A DNA stretch of 64,000 nt from an uncultured Clostridia bacterium (GTDB taxonomy: Bacteria; Bacillota; Clostridia; Christensenellales; Aristaeellaceae). The stretch is taken from the NCBI GenBank assembly GCA_934643825.1, contig CAKUCW010000007.1:14757-78756 (forward strand), in the 5' to 3' direction. Position 1 is the first letter of the stretch. The number at the start of each line of letters is the position of its first letter. The notes beneath the pieces are model-generated. The model made no database searches and was not told the DNA's origin. It saw only the letters and a program-made list of their open reading frames with translations. The position numbers were made by a program, and so were the translations under genes. Positions 8,740-17,272 of this stretch are shown here, one piece after another.

Positions 8740-11175
8740 TTATACGCTCGTCAGCGCAGTACAGTCCTCCGATACGAGAATATCATCGCCCTGTACACGA
8801 ATCCGTATGCCTTCTCTGCCTTTTCCTTTCAGAACCAAGTCGCTGACAGGATCTTCCACCTTCTGCGCAATGACACGCCGCAAATTACGCGCACCGCTCA
8901 TCTCGCTGACGCCCTCTTTCGCAAGGGCAAACGGAACCTGTTCATCGTAGGACAGCCTGATTCCTCTTTCCATCAGCCTGCCACCGATTTTGTCGAGCAT
9001 CAGTGCCGCAATTTTTGCGCCGTCCTCATCGGTAAGGCTGTTCATGACGATCATTTCATCAATTCTGCCGAGAAACTCCGGTCTGAACGTCTGCTTCACC
9101 TGCTCCATGATCGTGCGGCGATGGTTAACCGCCGGCTTGTTATCCGTACTTGAACCGGCAAAGCCCAGACGCTTATCCATATCGAAAGAAACGCCGGAGT
9201 TCGAAGTCATAATGATGATGGTGTTTTTGAAATTCACCTTTCTGCCGACGCTGTCCGTCAACTGACCATCATCAAGCAGCTGCAGCAGCAGACTGAAAAT
9301 CTTCGGATGCGCCTTCTCGATTTCGTCAAACAGCACCACACTGTACGGGCGCTTGAGCACCGCATCCGTCAGCTGACCGCCATCGCCATAACCGACATAG
9401 CCGGGCGGCGAACCGATGAGTCGGGACGCTGTTGCTTCTTCGCTATATTCAGACATATCAACGCGAATCAGCGCATTTTCGCTGCCGAAGAGTGCTTCAC
9501 TGAGCGCCTTGCAAAGCTCCGTTTTGCCCACACCCGACGGGCCAAGCAACATAAACACGCCGAGCGGACGGGTCGGATCATTCAAGCCTGCACGCGCACG
9601 GCGAAGCGCCTTCGCAATCGAAGCAATCGCCTCGCTTTGACCCACGACGCGCTTGGCAAGCACATTCTCCAAATTCAGAATGTCCTGCTGCTGATCCGAG
9701 CCCACATGTTCCACAGGAACACCCGTCCATTGGGAGACAACCTTGGCAATCTCATCGGCGTGAATCACCGTTGTCGGCAAACCGATTACCTGCTCGATCG
9801 CTTCCTCCTGTGCTTCATCGGTATTTTGTTCCGACTGAATCGCAGGTCGCGGAATGCGGCTCTGCTTCCATGTTTCAATGTTTGCCATGGAAGCCGCCTC
9901 ATCAATCAGATCTATTGCCTTATCCGGCATAAAGCGATCCGTCACATATCGAGAGGAAAGCTCCACTGCCGAAATCAGCGCGTCATCCGATATTTCAACA
10001 TGATGATAGTTTTCATACCGTTCACGCAACCCGCTCAAAATCTCCAGTGTCTGCGCATGGTCAGGTTCCTGAACATCTACCCGCTGGAAACGCCGTGCCA
10101 AGGCGGCATCCTTTTCGATATACTTTCTGTATTCTTTGTAGGTCGTCGCGCCCATGACGCGCAATTCACCGCGTGCCAGCGCCGGCTTCAGAATGTTGGC
10201 GGCGTCCAGCGAACCTTCCGTGCTGCTGCCCGCGCCAATCAACGTATGCAATTCATCAATGAACAGCAGCACATTCCCATTTTCCTGCGCAGATGCGACA
10301 ACGCCTTTCATCCGCTCTTCAAACTCACCGCGGTATTTCGTTCCCGCAATCAGCATAGCAAGGTCAAGCGCATAAACCTGCGTTTCCAGCAGCATGGGCG
10401 GAACATCTCCATCCGCAATCCGCTGAGCAAGCCCTTCCGCGATTGCCGATTTGCCTACGCCGGGTTCGCCGAGCAGCAACGGGTTGTTCTTCGCTTTTTT
10501 GCCGAGAATTTGAATCACGGAATCCAGCTCTTTTTTTCGCCCGATCAGCGGCTCAAGCTCATGGCGTTGGGCTGCCTGTGTCAAATTACGCGCATAGGCT
10601 TCAAGCGGATCCTGATTTTCCTTCTGCTGTCCATCCGCCTTTTGTGATGCGCTTGCGTTTTGCCGAATCGACTGTGCCTCCTGCTGGGTAATCGGTTCAG
10701 ACGAAGACGCAATGCGCTGAGCCTGAACCGGACGCTCGATTTCGCCTACCGCGTTTTGCAGCGCAGTCCGCATGGAATCAACGCTTCTGCCCAACTCGTT
10801 AAGCACTGACAGCGCCGTGCAGCCTTCTTCATACAGCAGCTCCTGCCAGATATGCGCAACGCCTGCCAGTGTTTTTTTATCCGGATTAGCATAAGCAATT
10901 GCACGCAGCAAGACACGCTGCGCATGCGGTGTCAGACCCGTTATGCGCGAAAACCCCACATCGCCGCGTCCGCACTGCGCCAGAACCTCTTCTTCAATTT
11001 CACTGGGAACCAGATCTCCGAGAATGCAGCGCGTCAGCTCATCGCCTACGCGGCACAGTCCGCAGAGCAAATGCCCCGTTCCCATTTTTTCATATCCCAT
11101 GGACGCAGCACTGATCTGCGCCTGAACCAGAGCTTTCATCGCTCCCTGGGTAAATACATTTGGAATACTGATCAA
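8740..11175 (-). CDS. clpC: ATP-dependent Clp protease ATPase ClpC, with shortened middle domain
   Basis: An Hsp100 unfoldase of 811 residues. The N domain (1-145) is followed by AAA+ D1 (Walker A GEPGVGKS, Walker B LLFIDE), a linker, D2 (Walker A GPSGVGKT, VVLFDEIEKAHP) and the C-terminal domain. The D2 loop contains RLGF, the (L/V/I)-G-F type ClpP-docking tripeptide, so it should feed ClpP. Between LIDEA and AKVVSQWTGVPV there are only about 46 residues, with no UVR motif or coiled-coil middle domain of the Bacillus ClpC kind. The start is TTG at 11175 with AAGGAGG 9 bp upstream. It is directly downstream of ctsR; mcsA and mcsB, which normally lie between the two, are absent. Regulation is by CtsR through the shared promoter. 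Confidence 0.9.
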   Translation of the reverse strand: MISIPNVFTQGAMKALVQAQISAASMGYEKMGTGHLLCGLCRVGDELTRCILGDLVPSEIEEEVLAQCGRGDVGFSRITGLTPHAQRVLLRAIAYANPDKKTLAGVAHIWQELLYEEGCTALSVLNELGRSVDSMRTALQNAVGEIERPVQAQRIASSSEPITQQEAQSIRQNASASQKADGQQKENQDPLEAYARNLTQAAQRHELEPLIGRKKELDSVIQILGKKAKNNPLLLGEPGVGKSAIAEGLAQRIADGDVPPMLLETQVYALDLAMLIAGTKYRGEFEERMKGVVASAQENGNVLLFIDELHTLIGAGSSTEGSLDAANILKPALARGELRVMGATTYKEYRKYIEKDAALARRFQRVDVQEPDHAQTLEILSGLRERYENYHHVEISDDALISAVELSSRYVTDRFMPDKAIDLIDEAASMANIETWKQSRIPRPAIQSEQNTDEAQEEAIEQVIGLPTTVIHADEIAKVVSQWTGVPVEHVGSDQQQDILNLENVLAKRVVGQSEAIASIAKALRRARAGLNDPTRPLGVFMLLGPSGVGKTELCKALSEALFGSENALIRVDMSEYSEEATASRLIGSPPGYVGYGDGGQLTDAVLKRPYSVVLFDEIEKAHPKIFSLLLQLLDDGQLTDSVGRKVNFKNTIIIMTSNSGVSFDMDKRLGFAGSSTDNKPAVNHRRTIMEQVKQTFRPEFLGRIDEMIVMNSLTDEDGAKIAALMLDKIGGRLMERGIRLSYDEQVPFALAKEGVSEMSGARNLRRVIAQKVEDPVSDLVLKGKGREGIRIRVQGDDILVSEDCTALTSV

Positions 11176-11202
11176 TCGGATTAACCTCCTTGCCCGGAAG
11201 AA

Positions 11203-11685
11203 TCACGATGCGTCCGGGCGGCGCTTAGCCAAAGCAAGAATCATGCTGCGCAGTGTTCCGGCGCACAGCGCATCTTTCATGGAGAGCGGAAGCGGAACCG
11301 CCTGCGGAGAAAGCGCCGCTTTCATCAGCTTCGCCTCGTCCGATGTGACCACTTTTTCCGACTCCAGATGATCGACAATCCGCATTGCATCCGCCGAGCT
11401 GATCGACATGCCGATTCTCTGATACATCGACTGAAGCAGCTCTTCCCGGCTGCTGGACGCCAACCGCATGATGCGGATATATCCGCCGCCGCCGCGCCGG
11501 GATTCGATCACATAGCCATGATCGGGAGTAAAACGCGTTGCCAGAACATAGTTTATTTGCGAAGGCGCACATTGAAAATGCTCAGCCAGCTCGTTTCGGC
11601 GCAATTCAATCTCCTGCTGTTGGCTCTGCTCGCTTTCCATAAGCGTCTTGATAAAATCTTCAATAGAATCGCTGAGTAATCTCAT
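11203..11685 (-). CDS. ctsR: Transcriptional repressor of class III stress genes CtsR
   Basis: A 160-residue dimeric winged-helix repressor that senses heat and controls clp genes. The DNA-binding N-terminal half matches the family closely: RRNELAEHFQCAPSQINYVL (helix-turn-helix), then ESRRGGGGYIRI, the glycine-rich wing loop that acts as the thermosensor. The C-terminal half (SADAMRIVDHLESEKVVTSDEAKLMKAAL) is the dimerisation domain. ATG 11685 has AGAGGTG 6 bp upstream and begins MRLLSD, as in other CtsR proteins. A canonical CtsR operator covers its own promoter, so the ctsR-clpC operon is autoregulated. No mcsA/mcsB genes are present to tune its activity. Confidence 0.95.
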   Translation of the reverse strand: MRLLSDSIEDFIKTLMESEQSQQQEIELRRNELAEHFQCAPSQINYVLATRFTPDHGYVIESRRGGGGYIRIMRLASSSREELLQSMYQRIGMSISSADAMRIVDHLESEKVVTSDEAKLMKAALSPQAVPLPLSMKDALCAGTLRSMILALAKRRPDAS

Positions 11686-11701
11686 GCGTAACACCTCTAT
11701 T

Positions 11702-11718
11702 TTTAACTTTCTTTGACT
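11702..11718 (-). promoter_or_regulatory. CtsR operator
   Basis: The minus strand reads AGTCAAA-GAA-AGTTAAA. It fits the CtsR heptad direct repeat (RGTCAAA NAN RGTCAAA) with a single mismatch, just downstream of the ctsR -10 box and over the expected transcription start. Confidence 0.88.
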
Positions 11719-11725
11719 TTCATTT

Positions 11726-11754
11726 ATTATACTCATTTCCCCGTATATTTGCAA
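11726..11754 (-). promoter_or_regulatory. Promoter of ctsR-clpC
   Basis: TTGCAA (complement of 11749-11754), 17 bp, TATAAT (complement of 11726-11731). The CtsR operator follows the -10 box by 7 bp. Confidence 0.82.
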
Positions 11755-11804
11755 CCCTTCATGCGCGTTTTTTTCATTTTATGCCATCCTGATTAAAAAT
11801 CGCC

Positions 11805-11833
11805 TTGCCTTGCCGCGCCGTCTGTCGTATAAT
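11805..11833 (+). promoter_or_regulatory. Promoter of the ABC-F gene
   Basis: TTGCCT (11805-11810), 17 bp, TATAAT (11828-11833). It is divergent from the ctsR promoter, about 75 bp away, and leaves a leader of about 65 nt before the ABC-F start. Confidence 0.75.
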
Positions 11834-11904
11834 AAATCAGTATGTAATTTTTGAACAATCACTTTTTTCGATCCTCTATCGTCAACAAACAGGAGCTTCT
11901 CAAT

Positions 11905-13821
11905 ATGATTATTCTATCCGTTCAAAACGTCGCGAAATCCTTTGGTATAAACGCCGTTTTGCGCGACGTATCTTTAACCGTTCAACAGGGTGACCGCATT
12001 GGTCTTGTCGGCGTAAACGGCTGCGGAAAATCAACCTTGATGCGCATCATCGCCGGACTGGATTCGCAGGACAGCGGCGAAATTGCGCTCGTTCGCGGAA
12101 CGCGGATCGGCTATCTCGCTCAGCAGAACATGGTGACCAGCGGCGAAAGCATCTGGAATGAACTTCAAAAAGTCTACGAACCTGTTTTTGCCATGGAAAA
12201 GCGTCTGCGCGAGCTGGAAAACGAAATGACGCATGCGCATACGGATGAACAGCGTTTTGCTCAGCTCTCCGCCGACTATGACCGCCTGATGCGCCGCTTT
12301 GAAGAATCCGACGGTTACGCTTGGAAGAGCATGGTTTCCGGCGTTCTCAACGGTCTGGGATTCAAGCCATCGCAGTATGATCAGCGCGTGGACTCGCTCA
12401 GCGGCGGTGAACAGACACGCCTTTGCCTTGCCCGTCTTCTTCTGCAAAAGCCGGATCTGCTTCTGCTGGACGAACCGACAAACCATCTGGACATGGAAAC
12501 GCTGCAATGGCTCGAAAACTATCTGGCAGCTTATAAGGGCAGCGTGCTGGTTATCTCCCATGACCGCTATTTCCTTGATCACGTCTGCACGGGCATTGTT
12601 GAGATTCTGATGGGTTCCTCCGAACAGTACAGCGGAAACTATACCCGATATACCGCCCAGCGTCAGGAACGTTTTGAATCGCGCATGCGTGCCTATGAGC
12701 TTCAGCAAAAGGAAATCGAGCGTCAGGAGGCGATCATCGCCCGCTATCGCATGTTCAACCGCGAAAAATCCATCAAAGCAGCCGAGAGTCGCGAAAAGGC
12801 ACTCGACCGCATGGAAAAGCTGGAAAAGCCGGTTGACGAACGTGCCATCCGTTTTTCCTTTGAAGCGCGTCGCCGTACCGGAGAAGATGTTTTGCAGCTC
12901 AGTGAGCTGAGCAAATCATTCGGCGAAAAGCATCTTTTCCGCGATTTGAGTCTCCATGTGCGTGCCGGTGACCGCATTGCGCTCATCGGACCGAACGGCG
13001 TCGGAAAATCCACGCTGATTAAGCTCATCGTCGGCGAGGAAAAACCGGATACCGGCTTTATCCGTTATGGCGCGAATGTTGATATGGGTTATTATGATCA
13101 GCACCAAAGCACACTTCATCCCGACAAATCCGTTCTGGACGAAGTCTGGGATCGTTTCCCGCAGATGGAACAATCCAACGTCCGCGGCGCTCTGGGCATG
13201 TTCCTATTCACAGGCGACGAAGTCTTCAAGCCCATCAAAACGCTTTCCGGCGGCGAAAAAGGCCGTGTTGCGTTGACGGCACTCATGCTCCGCAAGGACA
13301 ACCTTCTTCTGCTGGATGAACCGACAAACCATCTGGATATGGATTCCCGAGAAGTGCTGGAGGACGCCCTGTCCGATTTCGGCGGAACCATCATAACGGT
13401 TTCCCATGACCGATACTTTATCAATCGGGTTGCCAACCGGATTATTGAAATGCGTCCGGATGGCGTAACGGAATACATCGGCAATTATGATGATTATATC
13501 GAGCGCAAAAACCGCCCCATTCCCGTTGAAGCAGAAGGCGGCAAAACAAAAACAGAGCTTGAAAAGGAAAAACGGCGCGATAAAATGAATCGTCAAGCCC
13601 TGCGCCAACTCAAAACCCGTGCGCAGGAAGCTGAAAAAGCTGTCGGCGCAAAAGAAGCGGAGATTGCCGAGCTGGAAGCACAGATGGCTGATCCGGCACT
13701 TTACAGCGATCCGCAGCGTGCCGCAGATGTACAGCGTGCCTATCAAACCGCACAGCAGACCTTGCAGGCGCTGTACGAAGAATGGGAAGCAGCTGAAGCA
13801 GCCCTTCAGGAAGAAACCTAA
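11905..13821 (+). CDS. ABC-F family ribosome-associated ATPase (YdiF/Uup type)
   Basis: A soluble protein of 638 residues with two ABC ATPase domains and no membrane segment. Domain 1 has GVNGCGKST, LSGGEQTR and LLLLDEPTNHLD. Domain 2 has GPNGVGKST, LSGGEKGR and a second LLLLDEPTNHLD. Between them is the helical ABC-F linker (about residues 235-315, YTAQRQERFESRMRAYELQQKEIERQE) that reaches the ribosomal P-site tRNA in characterised members. A C-terminal coiled coil (about 545-635, LKTRAQEAEKAVGAKEAEI) is rich in A, E and Q. The start at 11905 has AGGAG 10 bp upstream. ABC-F proteins rescue stalled translation or protect ribosomes from antibiotics; which applies here cannot be told. Confidence 0.9.
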   Translation: MIILSVQNVAKSFGINAVLRDVSLTVQQGDRIGLVGVNGCGKSTLMRIIAGLDSQDSGEIALVRGTRIGYLAQQNMVTSGESIWNELQKVYEPVFAMEKRLRELENEMTHAHTDEQRFAQLSADYDRLMRRFEESDGYAWKSMVSGVLNGLGFKPSQYDQRVDSLSGGEQTRLCLARLLLQKPDLLLLDEPTNHLDMETLQWLENYLAAYKGSVLVISHDRYFLDHVCTGIVEILMGSSEQYSGNYTRYTAQRQERFESRMRAYELQQKEIERQEAIIARYRMFNREKSIKAAESREKALDRMEKLEKPVDERAIRFSFEARRRTGEDVLQLSELSKSFGEKHLFRDLSLHVRAGDRIALIGPNGVGKSTLIKLIVGEEKPDTGFIRYGANVDMGYYDQHQSTLHPDKSVLDEVWDRFPQMEQSNVRGALGMFLFTGDEVFKPIKTLSGGEKGRVALTALMLRKDNLLLLDEPTNHLDMDSREVLEDALSDFGGTIITVSHDRYFINRVANRIIEMRPDGVTEYIGNYDDYIERKNRPIPVEAEGGKTKTELEKEKRRDKMNRQALRQLKTRAQEAEKAVGAKEAEIAELEAQMADPALYSDPQRAADVQRAYQTAQQTLQALYEEWEAAEAALQEET

Positions 13822-13982
13822 CTGACATCATAGCGGGCATTTTCGCCCCTTATGCGGCAGATTTCCACGAGTTACATCACGTCATTGGGTCGACTGCATC
13901 GCTGACAAAATGACGCAAACTTTTAATCACGCACGAAACCATACAAACAGATTTGCATATAGCAAAGGAGTACGACAAGCCT

Positions 13983-14624
13983 ATGTTGTTTATTGGCATT
14001 TGCGGCGCAAGCGGCAGCGGAAAATCCACCTTGGCAAAAGAACTTGCAACCATGGTCAACAAAAGCATCCTCATCATCAATCAGGATGCCTACTATAAAG
14101 ACCATCCGGACTTGAGCTTTGAAGAACGCTGCCTGCTGAACTACGATGAGCCTTCCATTTTCGACCATGACCTGCTGCTTTCTGATGTGAACAGCCTGCT
14201 GGAAGGTCAGCGTGTTTCTAAGAAGCGTTATGATTATTCGCATCACTGCCGCGCCGATCTGCCCGGCGAATATCTTGAACCGCATGATGTCATTATCGTG
14301 GAAGGTATTCACGCTTTCTATGATTCCCGCCTTCGTGCCATGATGGATCTCAAGCTCTATATGCACGTTGAAGCGGATATCTGCCTGCTCAGACGCATTC
14401 AGCGAGACATCAATGAGCGCGGTCGCCAGATCGACAACATCTCCTCTCAGTATATGACGACCGTCAAGCCCATGTTTGACCAATACATCCGCAACTACGA
14501 GCAGTATGCTGACGTGATTGTTGCAGGCGGCGGAAAAGATGCGAAAATCACCGAAATCCTCGCCGGATATATCAACAACGACCTCCACCTGTATCGCGGG
14601 CTGAATCGCAAAAAGCAGGGCTAA
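13983..14624 (+). CDS. udk: Uridine kinase
   Basis: Phosphorylates uridine and cytidine to the monophosphates in pyrimidine salvage; cytosolic. At 213 residues it has normal Udk length. The P-loop GASGSGKST is at residues 8-16, followed by NQDAYYKD (substrate-binding YY), YDEPSIFD, KKRYDYSHHCR, the Walker B-like VIIVEGIHAF and the lid region RRIQRDINERGR. ATG 13983 is used with AAAGGAG 12 bp upstream; the frame runs 10 codons further back without a site. It stands 161 bp after the ABC-F gene, with no convincing terminator between them, so the two may be co-transcribed. Confidence 0.92.
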   Translation: MLFIGICGASGSGKSTLAKELATMVNKSILIINQDAYYKDHPDLSFEERCLLNYDEPSIFDHDLLLSDVNSLLEGQRVSKKRYDYSHHCRADLPGEYLEPHDVIIVEGIHAFYDSRLRAMMDLKLYMHVEADICLLRRIQRDINERGRQIDNISSQYMTTVKPMFDQYIRNYEQYADVIVAGGGKDAKITEILAGYINNDLHLYRGLNRKKQG

Positions 14625-14650
14625 AGCGGGCTGATTCTCCTTCACCTCTG

Positions 14651-14720
14651 CCGCAGTTTTTGCAAGCCATAGAATCTTTGCACACGCGGTCGATTTCGCG
14701 CAATTTCCTATATGTCAAAA
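14651..14720. repeat. Degenerate intergenic repeat, copy A
   Basis: Reads TTTTTGCAAGCC...GAATCTTTGCACACGC...CGATTTCGCGCAATTT on the plus strand and lies beside the udk/galE terminator. It resembles copies at 22540-22612 and 32765-32822 (shared blocks TTTTTG.AAGCC, GAATCTTTGCA.ACGC and CGCAATTT). Function unknown. Confidence 0.5.
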
Positions 14721-14760
14721 ACTCCCGACTTCCTTTTTACAGGAAATCGGGAGCTTTTCT
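14718..14760. terminator. Bidirectional terminator between udk and galE
   Basis: CTCCCGA (14722-14728) pairs with TCGGGAG (14747-14753), extended by an inner TTCCT/AGGAA. CTTTTCTTT follows on the plus strand and TTTTTG on the minus strand, so it can stop both converging transcripts. Confidence 0.85.
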
Positions 14761-14780
14761 TTATATTCGCTTAAATGAAC

Positions 14781-15794
14781 TTAGTCGTCATAGCCATTGG
14801 GGTTCTGCGTCTGCCAGCGCCACGCATCGCGGCACATATCTTCAAGGTTCTTCGTCGCAGACCAACCCAGCAGCTCTTTCGCCTTCGTCGGGTCAGCCCA
14901 GCATTCAGCGATATCGCCCGGGCGGCGTGCTTCGATCTTATACGGCACCTTGACACCGTTGACCTTTTCAAACGCCTTGACAATATCCAGAACGCTGTAT
15001 CCATGACCAGTACCCAGATTGATAATCTCGGTGCCGGTGTGCTTCATGGCAAAATCAGCAGCAGCAACGTGACCACGCGCCAAATCGACTACATGAATAT
15101 AGTCACGAACACCGGTTCCGTCCGGCGTCGGATAATCATCGCCAAACACATGCAGATATGCCAGCTTGCCCGCCGCAACCTGTGAAACATACGGCAGCAG
15201 GTTGTTCGGGATACCATTGGGCATTTCGCCGATGCGTCCGCTCTCATGCGCACCGATCGGATTGAAATAGCGCAGCAGCACGACCGACCAATCCGGATTG
15301 GCATGTGCGACATCCTTGAGGATCTGCTCATTCATGTACTTCGTCCAGCCATACGGATTGGTGCAGCTGGTCGGCATGGTTTCATCCAGCGGCATATGAT
15401 CCGGGATTCCGTACACCGTTGCAGACGAGCTGAAGATGAACCGCGTCACGCCGTGCTTTTTCATCGCTTCGCAAACGGTAAGCGTGCAATCCAAGTTGTT
15501 GCGATAGTATTCCAGCGGCTTGGAAACCGACTCGCCAACCGCCTTGTACGCGGCAAAATGGATGACCGCGTCCACTTCGTTTTCCGCAAAGATCTTGTCC
15601 ATCGCGTCAGAATCGCACGCATCCGCGTTGTAGAACTTGACTTTCTTACCGGTCAGCTCTTCTACGCGCTCAACCACTTTTTCACTGCTGTTGTAAAGAT
15701 TGTCCACCACGATGACATGATGTCCGGCATTCAGCAGTTCAACCGCAGTATGCGAACCGATAAATCCCGCGCCGCCAGTTAAAAGAATATTCAT
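14781..15794 (-). CDS. galE: UDP-glucose 4-epimerase
   Basis: Interconverts UDP-glucose and UDP-galactose (Leloir pathway and glycan precursors); cytosolic, with tightly bound NAD+. At 337 residues it is typical for GalE. It has the Rossmann motif TGGAGFIGSH near the N terminus, DNLYNSS after strand 2, SSSATVYG with the catalytic Ser/Thr, and the short-chain dehydrogenase YGWTK (Tyr-x3-Lys). LRYFNPIGAHESG and NLGTGHGYSVLD fix the epimerase subfamily. ATG 15794 has GGGAGG 11 bp upstream; the longer frame adds unrelated residues. It has its own promoter just after the cyclase gene and converges on udk. Confidence 0.95.
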   Translation of the reverse strand: MNILLTGGAGFIGSHTAVELLNAGHHVIVVDNLYNSSEKVVERVEELTGKKVKFYNADACDSDAMDKIFAENEVDAVIHFAAYKAVGESVSKPLEYYRNNLDCTLTVCEAMKKHGVTRFIFSSSATVYGIPDHMPLDETMPTSCTNPYGWTKYMNEQILKDVAHANPDWSVVLLRYFNPIGAHESGRIGEMPNGIPNNLLPYVSQVAAGKLAYLHVFGDDYPTPDGTGVRDYIHVVDLARGHVAAADFAMKHTGTEIINLGTGHGYSVLDIVKAFEKVNGVKVPYKIEARRPGDIAECWADPTKAKELLGWSATKNLEDMCRDAWRWQTQNPNGYDD

Positions 15795-15839
15795 GGAACA
15801 AAAATCCTCCCTCTTCTTTAGCTCTCGGGTCCTGAATCT

Positions 15840-15868
15840 ATTATACCACTGTCCATCTGCTCTGACAA
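15840..15868 (-). promoter_or_regulatory. Promoter of galE
   Basis: TTGTCA (complement of 15863-15868), 17 bp, TATAAT (complement of 15840-15845) between the cyclase stop and galE. Confidence 0.82.
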
Positions 15869-15873
15869 TCGAT

Positions 15874-16497
15874 TTAATCCTCTTCAATCAAAACTGCGCG
15901 GCACGGAGCGCCGTTTTCGCCATTCAGACGAATCGGAAGCGCACTGAGCGTGTAGTTTTCCCCTTCAACTCCCTCAAGACGCAGTCCTTCAAGAATCGGG
16001 ATACCTGCTTTTAGCAGCGTTCTATGCACTTCGCCATCGCAAAGCTCCATGTTTTCAACCGTCGGCGCATCAATGCCGATCAGCTTGACAGGCAGCTGCG
16101 CCAGATACTGTGCCGCACGCATGCTCAGCACCGCCGGGTTGAATTTGCCGTGGCGATTGTATTTGCCATTCGGATCCGTCCGAAGCAGAATGCGCTCGCC
16201 GGGCTTGATTTCAAACTCTTCCAGCGTCTTTTCGCTGATAATCGGATACGGAACCGTCAACACACGGCACTTGCCGATAAAGCTGTCCAGCGGAATGCTA
16301 TCCAGCGGCGCACCGTCCGGCAGCATGTGCAGCGGTGCGTCTACATGCGTACCACAATGCGTGCCCATCGTGATTTCGCTGACTTCGCACATATCCCCCT
16401 GCTTAAAACTGCTGACCCGATGCTCCTGAAAGCTGGGATCGCCCGGATAAACGGGCATACCGGAGTAGATTTCCTGCGAGATGTCGATAATCTTCAT
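15874..16497 (-). CDS. Cyclase family protein (kynurenine formamidase-like metal hydrolase)
   Basis: A 207-residue member of the cyclase/arylformamidase fold. It carries the metal-binding signature H-x-G-T-H-x-D-x-P-x-H as THCGTHVDAPLH (about residues 45-57), the N-terminal DISQEIYSGMPVYPGDP and the later PTVENMELCDGEVHRTLLKAGIPILEGLRL. These proteins hydrolyse formyl-kynurenine, isatin or other amides and cyclic substrates; no tryptophan-degradation genes are nearby, so the substrate is unknown. The gene starts 1 bp after the vanY paralogue stop, so it is the last gene of the nifS-hflX-vanY-vanY-cyclase operon. Confidence 0.85.
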   Translation of the reverse strand: MKIIDISQEIYSGMPVYPGDPSFQEHRVSSFKQGDMCEVSEITMGTHCGTHVDAPLHMLPDGAPLDSIPLDSFIGKCRVLTVPYPIISEKTLEEFEIKPGERILLRTDPNGKYNRHGKFNPAVLSMRAAQYLAQLPVKLIGIDAPTVENMELCDGEVHRTLLKAGIPILEGLRLEGVEGENYTLSALPIRLNGENGAPCRAVLIEED

Positions 16498-16498
16498 A

Positions 16499-17272
16499 TC
16501 ACTTTTCCGCAGCCTGATGCTCGGCTACGGCCTCCTTCCATTCTGCTGTAAATTCTTCCAGACTAAGGTCGTTTTCGTGCATATATTGAGCCACCTGTAC
16601 GCCTACATAGCGCAGGTGCCAGGGTTCAAACATGATCTGTGTGATATCTTCTTTGTTCTTCTGATAACGAATCACAAACCCATAATTCCAGCAGTTCTCC
16701 GCAACCCATTTTCCTTCTTTGGTTTCCGCAAAGGCAGTCGTGAATTTCTTTCCGATTCCAGCCTTGTTGATGATGTCAATGCCCAGTCCCGTCTGGTGAT
16801 CCGAAGAGCCCGGATAAGCCACAACGCCGTCATCTTTGCCATTATTCTTCTTTAAGCGATTGGAATACATGGTTTTCTGCGTGCGGTAACTGCGATATCC
16901 GGAATGCGCATACAGGATAATCCCATCTTCTTTAGCGGCAGCAAACATATCCGAAAGCGCCTGCGCTGCCACCTCGCGCATCTGAATCGGATCAGAACTG
17001 ATTTTCTTGCACGTCAGCTTGACCAGATCCGGCGGAATGTAGTCCTCGCTCAGGAGATTCTCTTTATTGGTTAAAACGATGTAATCGCTCGTCGTCAGAA
17101 GATCGTACGGGATCGGATACGCCCACTGCGCCGCTTCCGGCTCCATCTCGACCATCTGCGCTTCCTGCGCATCGTCAAAATCAGACAAATCCAGCGTTTC
17201 TTCCGCATATGCAAGCGTGAACGACGTCATCAGCGCCGCAAAAACAAGTGTTTTACGGATCAACTTGTTCAT
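16499..17272 (-). CDS. D-alanyl-D-alanine carboxypeptidase, VanY/M15 family (second of tandem pair)
   Basis: An exported zinc peptidase that trims the terminal D-Ala of peptidoglycan stem peptides. The 257-residue precursor has a signal sequence (KLIRKTLVFAALMTSFTLAYA, cleavage likely after AYA). Zinc and catalytic residues appear in HSGYRSYRTQ, SDHQTGLGID (H-x2-G-x-x-x-D; the usual Ala is Gly here) and EPWHLRYVG. The ATG at 17272 has GGGAGG 9 bp upstream. It overlaps the upstream paralogue by 20 bp. The pair shares the fold core with divergent ends, which suggests an old tandem duplication. Confidence 0.88.
   Translation of the reverse strand: MNKLIRKTLVFAALMTSFTLAYAEETLDLSDFDDAQEAQMVEMEPEAAQWAYPIPYDLLTTSDYIVLTNKENLLSEDYIPPDLVKLTCKKISSDPIQMREVAAQALSDMFAAAKEDGIILYAHSGYRSYRTQKTMYSNRLKKNNGKDDGVVAYPGSSDHQTGLGIDIINKAGIGKKFTTAFAETKEGKWVAENCWNYGFVIRYQKNKEDITQIMFEPWHLRYVGVQVAQYMHENDLSLEEFTAEWKEAVAEHQAAEK

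Noticed and set aside
13831..13856. Terminator between the ABC-F gene and udk
   Set aside because: Only a 4-bp GGGC/GCCC stem with no proper T run; too weak to call.
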